A stretch of 64,000 nucleotides of DNA from Rhizophagus prolifer (lineage: Eukaryota > Glomeromycota > Glomeromycetes > Glomerales > Glomeraceae), in NCBI GenBank assembly GCA_019425655.1, contig NQWY01024837.1, positions 1 to 64,000 of the forward strand, given 5' to 3'. Below are positions 27,988-36,404 of the stretch, piece by piece. The notes under the pieces are model-generated. The model ran no database searches, had not been told where the DNA came from, and saw only the letters and a list, made by a program, of their open reading frames with translations. Within the stretch, counting starts at the first letter, position 1. Each line of letters begins with the position of its first letter. The translations under genes and the position numbers were made by a program.

Positions 27988-28536
27988 ATGAGAAAATCTG
28001 TTAAGAGTCTGTTATTTTTGGGAGGAGTTTTGTTATTTTCTATAAATAACGCTCAGATTAAGGAAAATACTTTGACCAAAGAGCAAATAGAAGCGAAGAA
28101 AAAAGCTGCAGCCGAAGAAAAAGCCAGATTACCTAAACCTTATCATCCGGAAGCCAACGCTGCGCTTGACATTCAGAATGCTGTAGCTAGTGCAAAAAAA
28201 CAACACAAAAATGTAATAATACAAGCAGGAGGGAATTGGTGCATCTGGTGCCTGAGATTTAATAATTATGTACAACAAACGCCGGAACTTAAGCAAATTG
28301 TTGATAATAATTTTATCTACTATCATTTGAACTGGTCGCCGGAAAATAAGAATGAGAAAATCTTTACCGGTTATGGAAATCCTGGCGATAAATTTGGGTA
28401 TCCTGTTTTTATCATTTTGGATGAAAACGGAAAACAAATCCACACACAGGACAGCTCAGTTTTGGAAGAGGGGAACGGTTACAGCCTAGAAAAAGTAAAA
28501 GAATTTTTTAATACTTGGAAGGTTAAGGCATCTTAA
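27988..28536 (+). CDS. Exported thioredoxin-fold protein
   Basis: A 182-residue protein with a signal peptide (MRKSVKSLLFLGGVLLFSINNAQ), a Lys/Ala/Glu-rich linker, and a thioredoxin domain. The redox pair is in NWCIWCLRFNNYV (about residues 81-84), preceded by NVIIQAGG and followed by the cis-proline strand YPVFIILDENGK. It probably acts as a periplasmic thiol-disulfide protein. The tryptophans flanking the first Cys resemble the DUF255/thioredoxin_7 type rather than DsbA. It is monocistronic and convergent with rplI, with a terminator between. Confidence 0.88.
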   Translation: MRKSVKSLLFLGGVLLFSINNAQIKENTLTKEQIEAKKKAAAEEKARLPKPYHPEANAALDIQNAVASAKKQHKNVIIQAGGNWCIWCLRFNNYVQQTPELKQIVDNNFIYYHLNWSPENKNEKIFTGYGNPGDKFGYPVFIILDENGKQIHTQDSSVLEEGNGYSLEKVKEFFNTWKVKAS

Positions 28537-28550
28537 GATATTATGTACAA

Positions 28551-28580
28551 AAAAACCACTTCTCGTTTGAAGTGGTTTTT
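28551..28580. terminator. Bidirectional terminator between the thioredoxin-fold gene and rplI
   Basis: AAAAACCACTTC-tcgttt-GAAGTGGTTTTT with flanking A and T runs, 14 bp past the thioredoxin-fold stop and 22 bp past the rplI stop. Confidence 0.9.
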
Positions 28581-28602
28581 TATTTATCTTATTTTTTGCT
28601 GA

Positions 28603-29106
28603 TTAAGCTTCTTCAGATTTTGCTTCCTCCTTTTTTGCAGGAGCAGCTTCTACTACCGGAGCATCAGAAACGATATCGAACTCGTAGTTGTACTCAACAT
28701 TTCTGTGAAGTCTAACAAGAGCTGAGAATTTACCAGTTCTCTTGATTGTATTTCCAGGAATTTTGATGTATTTTTTATCAACACTAACACCAGCTTTTTC
28801 TAATGCAGCAGCAAGGTCAGCATTGTTGATAGAACCAAATAACTTGTCACCAGCGCCTACTTTTGCAGGAATAGTAACAGAAGTTTTCTTCAATTGATCT
28901 ACAACTGCATTAGCAGCAGCAACCAACTTAGCTTCTTCTTCTTTTCTAGACTCCAAAGTAGCTTCTAATTGAGCTTTATTTTTTGGAGTAGCTAATAATG
29001 CAAAACCTTGAGGGATCAAAAAGTTTCTTGCATAACCTGGTTTTACATTTACCGTATCAAACTCAAGTCCTAAGTTTTCTACATCTTTTTTTAGGATAAT
29101 TTCCAT
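28603..29106 (-). CDS. rplI: 50S ribosomal protein L9
   Basis: 167 residues from the ATG at 29106; a longer frame to 29157 adds an unrelated leader, and the L9 N-terminus MEIILKKDVENLGLEFD begins at the chosen ATG. N-terminal RNA-binding domain (GYARNFLIPQGFA), a long connecting helix and a C-terminal domain (KLFGSINNADLAAAL) are all present. A tail of about 20 residues rich in Ala, Glu and Lys (APAKKEEAKSEEA) is common in Bacteroidota L9. L9 binds domain V of 23S rRNA near L1. It is the last gene of the rpsF-rpsR-rplI set. Confidence 0.97.
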   Translation of the reverse strand: MEIILKKDVENLGLEFDTVNVKPGYARNFLIPQGFALLATPKNKAQLEATLESRKEEEAKLVAAANAVVDQLKKTSVTIPAKVGAGDKLFGSINNADLAAALEKAGVSVDKKYIKIPGNTIKRTGKFSALVRLHRNVEYNYEFDIVSDAPVVEAAPAKKEEAKSEEA

Positions 29107-29272
29107 TGTTGTTGTCCGTTTTAGTTTTAGAGCCAAGAACAAAGAGCCAAGAATCAAGATTTTAAAAATCTTTTATCCTTTATCTTTTATCTCTTATCTA
29201 AATCGTTAGAATTAAATTATTTATTCAGCAACAAAAGAAGAAAGCAAGCTCTCTTCTTTTATTATTTTGTTC
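29107..29272 (-). repeat. Low-complexity insertion-like spacer between rpsR and rplI
   Basis: This 166-bp spacer is long for neighbouring ribosomal genes. On the coding strand it has four near-tandem copies of a GATAAAAGATAA-like unit followed by two copies of TTCTTGGCTCTT, and near rpsR a hairpin of the type AAGAAGA/TCTTCTT. It contains no open frame of note. Confidence 0.5.
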
Positions 29273-29575
29273 TTATTTCAAAAGATCCGCTACGTAAGGC
29301 ATCAAAGCAAGGTGTCTTGCTCTTTTGATAGCAGCAGATACTTTTCTTTGATATTTAAGAGAAGTTCCTGTGTATCTTCTTGGTAAGATTTTACCTTGTT
29401 CGTTCACGAATTGTAATAAGAAATCAGCATCTTTATAATCTACGTGCTTAATTCCGAATTTTTTGAATCTACAATATTTCTTTTCAGATTTTGTATTGAT
29501 ATCAAGTGGAGTAAGAAATTTTACTTCCGATTCGCCCCCGGCAGAGGCTTGTTTTGCCATATCGTCTATTGCCAT
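29273..29575 (-). CDS. rpsR: 30S ribosomal protein S18
   Basis: 100 residues, with the conserved S18 core [38 protein letters not shown] and [12 protein letters not shown]18 pairs with S6 on the platform of the small subunit. The N-terminal 25 residues ([18 protein letters not shown]) form a typical Bacteroidota extension; starting at Met6 is also possible. It follows rpsF by 28 bp. Confidence 0.97.
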   Translation of the reverse strand: MAIDDMAKQASAGGESEVKFLTPLDINTKSEKKYCRFKKFGIKHVDYKDADFLLQFVNEQGKILPRRYTGTSLKYQRKVSAAIKRARHLALMPYVADLLK

Positions 29576-29603
29576 TGTTTTAAATTTTTTAAGGGTTAAT
29601 GAA

Positions 29604-29945
29604 TTAAGCTTTCGCAGATTTTAGTTTGCTTCTTCTTGTTACTGCATAATCTACAGCGTGCTTGTCAAGTTTAGTCGTTAGGTAACGGATAACTCTCTCA
29701 TCACGTTTGAAAGCAGTTTCTAAGTCTGCAACTACTGTTCCTTCTCCTTTGAATTCGATTAAGGTATAAAAACCATTCTTTTTCAATTGGATAGGATAAG
29801 CCAATTTTTTAAGTCCCCAATTTTCTTTGGCAACGATTTCGCAATTGTTTGAAGTCAATAGATCTTCAAATTTTTTCACTGCTTCCTCCACCTGAGCATC
29901 AGATAGAACGGGAGTTAAAATGAAAACAGTTTCGTAATTGTTCAT
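29604..29945 (-). CDS. rpsF: 30S ribosomal protein S6
   Basis: 113 residues matching S6 in full: [16 protein letters not shown] at the start, [25 protein letters not shown] in the middle and [16 protein letters not shown] near the end. S6 binds S18 during assembly of the small-subunit platform. It is the first gene of the ribosomal set, with a strong promoter 35-63 bp upstream. Confidence 0.97.
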   Translation of the reverse strand: MNNYETVFILTPVLSDAQVEEAVKKFEDLLTSNNCEIVAKENWGLKKLAYPIQLKKNGFYTLIEFKGEGTVVADLETAFKRDERVIRYLTTKLDKHAVDYAVTRRSKLKSAKA

Positions 29946-29979
29946 AATGTTAATTAATTTTAATTAAAAATTCGAGTTG

Positions 29980-30008
29980 CAAAAGTACAACTTTTTTCCG
30001 AATTACAA
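29980..30008 (-). promoter_or_regulatory. Bacteroidota promoter of rpsF-rpsR-rplI
   Basis: On the minus strand: TTG (30008-30006), 18 bp, TACTTTTG (29987-29980). This fits the -33/-7 pattern TTG-N17-23-TAnnTTTG exactly. The -7 box ends 34 bp before the rpsF ATG. Confidence 0.75.
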
Positions 30009-30026
30009 TTATTTATAACAAAAAAA

Positions 30027-30049
30027 AACCTGCAGAAATTCTGCAGGTT
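30027..30049 (-). terminator. Intrinsic terminator after the gingipain-adhesin-like gene
   Basis: AACCTGCAG-aaatt-CTGCAGGTT, with a run of A residues on the plus strand that would be the U tract of the minus-strand transcript. It lies 23 bp past the stop. Confidence 0.8.
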
Positions 30050-30072
30050 AATTTAACAATATGATTTAGATT

Positions 30073-31608
30073 TTATTTCTTGATCACTTTTGTTGAAGTT
30101 GTAGAACCATCTTCTAACTGAGTTGTAACGACATAAACACCTGCATTGAATCTGCTGAAGTCAATTTGGGATTTAGTTTCATTCAGATCTTTAGTTAATA
30201 ATTGTTTACCTGTTACATCAAATACTTTCACAGATTTGATCTTACCTTGAGCTTCGATATTAAATACGTCTTTAACAGGGTTAGGGTAAGACTTGATATT
30301 TGATTTTGTTATATCATTAACAGCCAATACACCAACATTAAGAGTATAATCTTCTGCCTGTCCAAAGCTGGCTCCTGTACAAGGATCAGTAAGCGGGCTG
30401 GTTGTTCCAAATTGCTTTTTAACTCTCATTCTTGTATTACCAACTGTTGCTCCAACCGGAACTGTGATATTATAAGTAAGCTGCTTTGTATCTGTTCCTG
30501 TTGAATTAACAATAGTTCCTACAGAATAAGTTTCTCCTGAATCTGCAAAATCTCCATCTTGATTCCAGTCAATAAATACAGCAAAATTATTTGTATAATT
30601 ACCATTGGTATTTCCTTTCAAAGTAATTGTATGAGTTCCACCTTGTGTTACATTGCCTATCTGACTCAAGAAGAATTCGTGAGAAGCTCCGCCCGATGTA
30701 CTGGCACTTGTCGTGTTATTGATACCGGCAAAGTTTACCAATGTAATAGGCTCTACTGTAAATGTAAATGCTAATGGACCACAATAAGGAGATGCTGGAT
30801 TAGCTGCAGTTGTAAAAGAAGACACAGTACATCCTGTAGAATCTCCCGCTCCGTTTTTAGCTACAACTTTCCAATAATAAGTTGTAGAACCCAATAATTC
30901 TAAATAAACATCATAGCTCGTTGCACCTGCACTTGCTGACCAAGTTAAAGTAATTGGGCTTGTGGAAACAACACCTGTTGCTCCATTTGTTGGTGCCGTA
31001 ATTGAAGGGCAGTTTGGAGGTGCTGTAGGCGCATTTTCAACTTTTATATTATCTACAAGTAAAACATACATATCGTTACTATTATTAACGAATGCTATTC
31101 TAACCGTTTGACCTGCATAAGCACCAAGAGCAACTTCTCTGCTTGTCCAAGTACTGTTCTCTGCAGTAGTAGAATACAACTGAACCGTAAAATCTGCCAC
31201 TGTATTGCCACCATTCGTTGATAACATAACTTTGTATCCATCTGGAAAATCTGGGTCTTGAGCTTTCGCATCCCATTTTAAGACCGAAGCTGCTGCAGGT
31301 AATGTAATTTGTGGACTTATCAGCCAATCGTTGGATGCACCTGCCGGATTATACCATGAGGTACTCATTGCTGCATAATCACCATCAGGACCGCCATAAT
31401 TAGGAGTAGGGCCTCCTTTGTCTTTTGATATCCAGGCACCTGTAAATCCTTGCGCTGCAACATCAGCAGCCGGCGTACGACCATCAACATCAATGATCGT
31501 CCAGGCAGCTATTCCTGGTCCGCTTCCATCAAAATTTTCTTGAAAAGTTTGGCTAAGTCCAAACACTGGTAAAGCTAATAAAGCTAAATTAAGTAAATGT
31601 TTTTTCAT
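30073..31608 (-). CDS. Secreted cleaved-adhesin/GEVED protein with T9SS sorting domain
   Basis: A 511-residue secreted protein. Order: signal peptide (MKKHLLNLALLALPVFGLSQ); a cleaved-adhesin (gingipain-type, carbohydrate-binding-like) domain with SNDWLISPQITLP and MYVLLVDNIKVEN; an FN3-like domain (TLTWSASAGATSYDVYL then STTYYWKVVAKN); a GEVED domain (FAVFIDWNQDGDFADSGE, then FGQAEDYTLNV); and a C-terminal type A sorting domain (SYPNPVKDVFNIEA, ending STKVIKK). It should be exported by T9SS to the surface or medium. The FN3-like domain is about 25 residues shorter than usual, as if the central strands were lost in frame. Confidence 0.88.
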   Translation of the reverse strand: MKKHLLNLALLALPVFGLSQTFQENFDGSGPGIAAWTIIDVDGRTPAADVAAQGFTGAWISKDKGGPTPNYGGPDGDYAAMSTSWYNPAGASNDWLISPQITLPAAASVLKWDAKAQDPDFPDGYKVMLSTNGGNTVADFTVQLYSTTAENSTWTSREVALGAYAGQTVRIAFVNNSNDMYVLLVDNIKVENAPTAPPNCPSITAPTNGATGVVSTSPITLTWSASAGATSYDVYLELLGSTTYYWKVVAKNGAGDSTGCTVSSFTTAANPASPYCGPLAFTFTVEPITLVNFAGINNTTSASTSGGASHEFFLSQIGNVTQGGTHTITLKGNTNGNYTNNFAVFIDWNQDGDFADSGETYSVGTIVNSTGTDTKQLTYNITVPVGATVGNTRMRVKKQFGTTSPLTDPCTGASFGQAEDYTLNVGVLAVNDITKSNIKSYPNPVKDVFNIEAQGKIKSVKVFDVTGKQLLTKDLNETKSQIDFSRFNAGVYVVTTQLEDGSTTSTKVIKK

Positions 31609-31670
31609 AACGTAAAATTTATTTTATTATTGAAGTGTCTATCTTAGAATCTTTTGAATTTATTAGATTA

Positions 31671-32282
31671 TTATTTATTTTTGATTTTAACAATCACCTG
31701 CCTACTTGGACCAAAATATTCTTTTGTATAGATATTAAATGCCTTAATATTTTTAAGCTGATAATTATTTTTAATTTCAGCTCTAAATATATTTAAAACT
31801 GTATTTGATGCATAGTCAGTCATCCAACTATGAGTAACTAACAAATCTTGATAACCATTTTCTGTGAAAATTCTTTCATTAACAGAGCCAGATAGATTGT
31901 TAAAATCAGAATTGTATTCTCCATAATATACTGGAATTGCTCTAGATTCGATAGGTAAAATATATTTCCCAATAAAATGTGATAAATCAACGCATTGTCT
32001 TCCATTGTTTGGACAATCATAAAGCAAATAGCTATCATCGTAGAATGCAACATTGTAAGAATCTATATAAGGAAAATCGCTTTGACCCAAAGTTGAAGTA
32101 TCATTATCTATACTGATAAATTCTCCGCTAATAGGATCAATTGTTCCAAATGAAACTGAAGATACATCGAGAGCTTTATTTAAATTTGGTTCTGATGTTT
32201 TAATTAATGAAACTTCATCACTATCATTGCTCTCACAAGATATTAATAGAATCATTAAAAGGCTAAGTAAAATTTTTTTCAT
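31671..32282 (-). CDS. Hypothetical lipoprotein
   Basis: 203 residues from the ATG at 32282, chosen because it starts a lipoprotein signal (MKKILLSLLMILLISCESND) with lipobox LISC; a longer frame begins at 32309. The mature protein is rich in Ser, Asp and Tyr and has two cysteines in DCPNNGRQCVD. I recognise no family. The C-terminal strand pattern (QVIVKIKNK) suggests a beta fold. It sits between the T9SS protein gene and a ClC channel gene. Confidence 0.7.
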   Translation of the reverse strand: MKKILLSLLMILLISCESNDSDEVSLIKTSEPNLNKALDVSSVSFGTIDPISGEFISIDNDTSTLGQSDFPYIDSYNVAFYDDSYLLYDCPNNGRQCVDLSHFIGKYILPIESRAIPVYYGEYNSDFNNLSGSVNERIFTENGYQDLLVTHSWMTDYASNTVLNIFRAEIKNNYQLKNIKAFNIYTKEYFGPSRQVIVKIKNK

Positions 32283-32428
32283 AAAATTAATTTTTTTAAA
32301 TTCTCTCAAATATAACCAAATAATTTCTAAATTACCAAATTTTTATCCAAAAAAATATCAATTTCAAATAAAAAATCCAAATATATTGAATATGAAAATT
32401 ATAAAAACCGGATAGGAATTTCGGAAGA

Positions 32429-33772
32429 TTATTGTTTTATTTCCTTTAAAAAGCTCAACTTTAATTCTTCATACAGAGAGTAACGGCTTATTAAAACAGA
32501 GAAAATAGAAGATATCATTCCTGCCAACATCAGATGGAATATTAATGAATGCCTGTCCGTCATTTCTAAAACCAAAATCGCAGAAGTAAAAGGCGCGCGG
32601 GTAATCCCGGTCAGAAAAGCGACCATTCCTGCAAGTATCAGGACATTAGTTTCGTTATCGGTGAGATTCATAATGTCTGCAAAAACACTTCCAATAGAAG
32701 CTCCTGTTGATAAAGCCGGAGCAAAAATTCCGCCCGCTCCTCCAGAAGTAAAGGCTAAAGCAGGCCCTAACATCCTGAGAATAGGAACATACCAAGCTTC
32801 GGTTTTATTATCAGAAAACAGAACACGTTCTATGATATCTTTACCGGAACCCAGAATATCTTTATTAAGAAAAAAAGCTATAGAAGCTACAATTAATCCA
32901 CAGATGAAAAGAAATATAATATTTGAAGTGTTTGATTTTAATTTTTTCTTGAGACGATTGATTTTCAACATTGCAACAGAAAGCTGACTGCTGAGAATTC
33001 CTGCAATTCCGGAAACGACAATAATCGGAAACATAATCCACAAAGTCACACCTTGCGTTTTAGGATAACCTAAATATAAATAAGAGCCCGCCAAAGTCTG
33101 TGCAGTAAGCCCGGCAATAATAACAGCTGTAAACAATGCCGTTTTGAAGTAATTGATGTGAGTTTTGGATAATTCTTCAACTGCGAAAACAATTCCTCCC
33201 AAAGGCGTATTGAAAGCTGCTGAAAGCCCAGCTGCCGCTCCGGTAAGAATCATATTCTTTTTCGAAATTTTCGGCCACCAATCAGGTAGAAACTCATAGA
33301 CTTTTCGGAAAACAGACCCGGCAATCTGTATGGTCGGGCCTTCTCTTCCAACTGCGCCACCAGATGATACCAAAACAAAACTTGAAATGATTTTAACAAT
33401 CAGAATTCTGAAACTCAACAGTCTTTTGATAAGATGATTATCTTTTGGATTTGCCAGATCTACAGCAGCCATTACTTGCGGGATTCCGCTGCCTTTTGCA
33501 AATGGTGCATATTTTTTTACCAGCCACCAAGAAAAAACAAATCCTGTTGGTGCAAGAATAAAAATCATCCAAAGATGCCAATCCAGGATCTTATGAAGCA
33601 TTTCTTCTCCGAAAGCAAAAACTTGGGCATATAAAACAGCAATCAATCCTGTAATAATAGAGCCAATCCAAAAAGGAACTGCTTGAAGAATATTCTGCTT
33701 CAAGCGCTCATTTCTGATATTGTCAAAAGATTTTTTGAGAACTTTCCTTATAAAGAGAAGGATTTTTTTCAT
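32429..33772 (-). CDS. ClC family chloride channel or H+/Cl- exchanger
   Basis: A 447-residue integral membrane protein with all three ClC selectivity signatures: GSGIPQV (about residue 93), GREGPTIQIAG with the gating glutamate (about 142), and GGAGGIFAPALS (about 347). The gating glutamate is present, and the bacterial type usually works as a 2Cl-/H+ exchanger in acid resistance, but channel and exchanger cannot be told apart here. There are no CBS domains. Its ATG lies 2 bp after the folP stop, so it is cotranscribed with folP although the functions are unrelated. Confidence 0.94.
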   Translation of the reverse strand: MKKILLFIRKVLKKSFDNIRNERLKQNILQAVPFWIGSIITGLIAVLYAQVFAFGEEMLHKILDWHLWMIFILAPTGFVFSWWLVKKYAPFAKGSGIPQVMAAVDLANPKDNHLIKRLLSFRILIVKIISSFVLVSSGGAVGREGPTIQIAGSVFRKVYEFLPDWWPKISKKNMILTGAAAGLSAAFNTPLGGIVFAVEELSKTHINYFKTALFTAVIIAGLTAQTLAGSYLYLGYPKTQGVTLWIMFPIIVVSGIAGILSSQLSVAMLKINRLKKKLKSNTSNIIFLFICGLIVASIAFFLNKDILGSGKDIIERVLFSDNKTEAWYVPILRMLGPALAFTSGGAGGIFAPALSTGASIGSVFADIMNLTDNETNVLILAGMVAFLTGITRAPFTSAILVLEMTDRHSLIFHLMLAGMISSIFSVLISRYSLYEELKLSFLKEIKQ

Positions 33773-33774
33773 AC

Positions 33775-34599
33775 TCAGATTTTCAAGGTTTCCGGATTAT
33801 GAAGACGGATAATATTAGCTCCTTTTTCTAATAACTCATGATGTAAATCTAATGTTTCTTTTTCAACTTCGTTCGGTTGTTTTCCAAGTGGTTTGTAAAT
33901 GAATGATTTTTTTGAAATTCCAGCCAGAACCGGCATTTTTCCAAATCCAATATATTCGAATTCATCAATCATTTGGTATTGATCTTCAACTGTTTTTCCA
34001 AAGCCAAATCCAGGGTCAAGAATAATATCTTTGATTCCTTTTTGTCTTAAGAATTTTACCTTTTCTGAGAAAAACCGGTTAACAGAAATAATAATATCAT
34101 CGAGCTTAATTTTCTCGTGCATCGATTCATAAGTCGGGTTAATATGCATCAATATATAAGGTAAGCCAGATTTTGCAACTGTATCCAAAAGTTCAGAATC
34201 AAATTGTCCTGCAGAAATATCATTTACTATATCAATTCCTTCATTATAACCGAATCTCACAACATCGGAATAAAATGTATCTAATGAAATCAAACTTTCC
34301 GGAAATTCTTTTTTGATTAATGAAATAACATTTCCAATCCTTCTGATTTCTTCATCAGCATTCAAAAATTCGGCATTTGGTCGTGTCGATTGCGCGCCGA
34401 TATCAATAATTGACGCACCGTTTTTCAACAGATTTTCAGCTTGTTCCAAGGCTGATTTTTCATTGTTGAATTTCCCTCCGTCAGAAAAAGAATCTGGCGT
34501 TAGGTTTAAAATTCCCATTAGTTTAGGCTTTGACAAATCAATCAATTTGCCATTACAATTGATTAGAAAAAAATTAGAATTGCTTATAGAAAAATCCAT
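33775..34599 (-). CDS. folP: Dihydropteroate synthase FolP
   Basis: A 274-residue TIM-barrel enzyme. Signatures: GILNLTPDSFSDGGKF, IIDIGAQSTRPNAEFL, VNDISAGQF, and ILDPGFGFGKTVEDQYQ. It joins 4-aminobenzoate to 6-hydroxymethyl-dihydropterin pyrophosphate in folate synthesis and is the target of sulfonamides. The usual pterin and pABA contacts all appear intact. It is the first gene of a two-gene unit with a ClC channel. Confidence 0.97.
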   Translation of the reverse strand: MDFSISNSNFFLINCNGKLIDLSKPKLMGILNLTPDSFSDGGKFNNEKSALEQAENLLKNGASIIDIGAQSTRPNAEFLNADEEIRRIGNVISLIKKEFPESLISLDTFYSDVVRFGYNEGIDIVNDISAGQFDSELLDTVAKSGLPYILMHINPTYESMHEKIKLDDIIISVNRFFSEKVKFLRQKGIKDIILDPGFGFGKTVEDQYQMIDEFEYIGFGKMPVLAGISKKSFIYKPLGKQPNEVEKETLDLHHELLEKGANIIRLHNPETLKI

Positions 34600-34676
34600 C
34601 TAACAAAAATATAGTTTGCATTTCAAATTAAAAAAATAAAACAATTTAACTTTCTTTCGAAATCAATTAATAAAGT

Positions 34677-34684
34677 TATTTTTG
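34677..34684 (+). promoter_or_regulatory. -7 promoter element before the LRR-like gene
   Basis: TATTTTTG matches TAnnTTTG and lies 24 bp before a GTG (34709) that could have been the original start. No clear -33 TTG at the right distance. Confidence 0.4.
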
Positions 34685-34766
34685 CACACGAAATTAAAAA
34701 ATAAAACCGTGAAAACATTTATAAGCTCAAATTGTAAATATCCCTGATGTTAAATTTAAACAGTAT

Positions 34767-35780
34767 TTGATTAATCAATCTGAAATTAATACTAACGGTG
34801 ACAATGAGATACAAGTTTCAGAAGCGATTGCTTTTACCGGAACTATAGAGTGTTTTAATTTGGGGATTAATTCTCTTGCGGGTATAGAATCATTTGTAAA
34901 TATTACATCATTAATATGTCATCAAAATAATTTGACTTTATTGGATTTAAGTAATAATACTCGCTTGAATAATATTAATTGTTCGGATAATCAAATTGTT
35001 AACTTAGACTTTAGTAATAATCTTTCTTTGAAATTCATAGATTGCCAAAATAATAAACTGACAACGTTAACTTTAGGAAATAATAGTGTTTTGAGTTCTT
35101 TAGTTTGTGAAAGAAACGAATTAAAAATTCTGAATTTAATGAACAATATAGGTCTAGAAACATTATGGTGTTCTAGTAATCAACTCAATTCACTGGTGCT
35201 GCCAACAAGTAATCTTCTTAAAGAATTGGCTTGTTCACAGAATCATTTATTTAATGTTAATTTCAGTAATTCTTTAGGATTACAAATGCTATATATCGCG
35301 CAAAATGAGTTGCAAACTCTTGATTTAAGTAATAACATTGAACTTAAAATGCTTTGGGCAATTGACAATAAACTTAAGAATTTAAATATCAAAAATGGGA
35401 ATAATCACAACATCGATTTTTTTGATGTTACAAACAATTCAGAACTTACCTGTATTCAAGTTGATGACGTTAATTATTCCGAAACAAATTGGACAGCCGT
35501 TGATGCCATCGCAAATTTCAGTACCAATTGTGATGCATTTATGTCAATAGATAATTTTAGTAAAAACTCAATAAAAATCTATCCAAATCCTGCAAAAAAT
35601 ATTGTTCATTTTTCTGAACAAACAAATGTGGAGATATTTAATTCTTTAGGACAAAAAGTAAAATCAGAAAAAAACATCAAAAGTATTGACGTTTCTAAAA
35701 TTTCAAAAGGGATGTACTTTATAGTTCTTAAAAACAATCTAGGAAAGGAAATTCAAAAAACTAAAATTATTAAAGAATAA
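34767..35780 (+). CDS. Leucine-rich-repeat-like T9SS protein lacking an in-frame signal peptide
   Basis: The frame is open from 34725 and reads AQIVNIPDVKFKQYLINQSE, which is how the mature part of such proteins normally begins right after signal peptidase cleavage. Upstream in another frame, GTG at 34709 reads VKTFISS, like the first residues of a signal peptide, so the hydrophobic core seems to have been lost. Only a TTG (34767) serves as an in-frame start. The body has about eight repeats of roughly 21 residues (LDLSNNTRLNNINCSDNQ type), then a linker and a type A sorting domain (IYPNPAKNIVHFSE, KGMYFIVLKNN). As it stands the product could not be exported, so the gene is probably inactive. 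Confidence 0.65.
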   Translation: MINQSEINTNGDNEIQVSEAIAFTGTIECFNLGINSLAGIESFVNITSLICHQNNLTLLDLSNNTRLNNINCSDNQIVNLDFSNNLSLKFIDCQNNKLTTLTLGNNSVLSSLVCERNELKILNLMNNIGLETLWCSSNQLNSLVLPTSNLLKELACSQNHLFNVNFSNSLGLQMLYIAQNELQTLDLSNNIELKMLWAIDNKLKNLNIKNGNNHNIDFFDVTNNSELTCIQVDDVNYSETNWTAVDAIANFSTNCDAFMSIDNFSKNSIKIYPNPAKNIVHFSEQTNVEIFNSLGQKVKSEKNIKSIDVSKISKGMYFIVLKNNLGKEIQKTKIIKE

Positions 35781-35855
35781 GCTTAGTTTTTAATGATTAC
35801 TATCAATAAATCAACTCCGAACTAAATTTGTATCTTTGACCAATTAGACAGATTT

Positions 35856-36402
35856 ATGCACAATACATCCGCCCAGTTTGACGACGTTATCAAAACTTGC
35901 AGAGACCTTTTCCAAAAAAAAATGAAAGATTATGGATTATGGAACTGCCTGGCGTGTTCTTCGTCCCAGTTCTATAACCGACCAAATCTACATCAAAGTA
36001 AGCAGAATCAGAACGTTACAAATGACGGATGTGAAAATGGTGGATGAAAGCGAAGAAGACGAATTCATTGCGATCATCAATTATTCGATTATCGGATTGA
36101 TTCAGCTGGAGAAAGGATTTTCTGATGAGCTGAATGCTAATCCGGAAGAAATCATCAATCTTTACGATTCTTATGCCCAAAAAGCAAAAGAGCTGATGGA
36201 ACGCAAAAATCACGATTACGGTGAAGCCTGGAGAGATATGAGAATCTCGTCTATCACAGATTTGATTTATCAGAAGGTTTTGAGAACCAAACAGATCGAA
36301 GATAATCAAGGGAGAACTTTGGTTTCGGAAGGATTGGATGCCAACTATTTTGATATGCTGAATTATGCTGTTTTTTGTCTGATTAAATTTAAAAATCAAT
36401 AA
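35856..36402 (+). pseudogene. DUF1599 (nucleotide modification associated domain 1) protein, frameshifted by a 7-bp duplication
   Basis: Two frames together give a normal protein of about 180 residues with two DUF1599 repeats (KKMKDYGTAWRVLRPSSITD and RKNHDYGEAWRDMRISSITD). The first frame starts at 35856 (MHNTSAQFDDVIKTC) and leaves the family pattern after KDYG. At that point GATTATG occurs twice in tandem (35928-35941), and removing one copy in thought restores the pattern, so the duplication is the cause. The function of DUF1599 is not established; the Pfam name reflects association with nucleotide-modification loci. In Bacteroidota it commonly precedes a DoxX-type gene and tpiA, as here. 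The second frame from 35932 could still yield a shortened protein. Confidence 0.82.
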
Positions 36403-36404
36403 AT

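Noticed and set aside
35856-36402. Two separate small genes (35856-36047 and 35932-36402)
   Set aside because: They overlap at a 7-bp tandem duplication and together match one DUF1599 protein.
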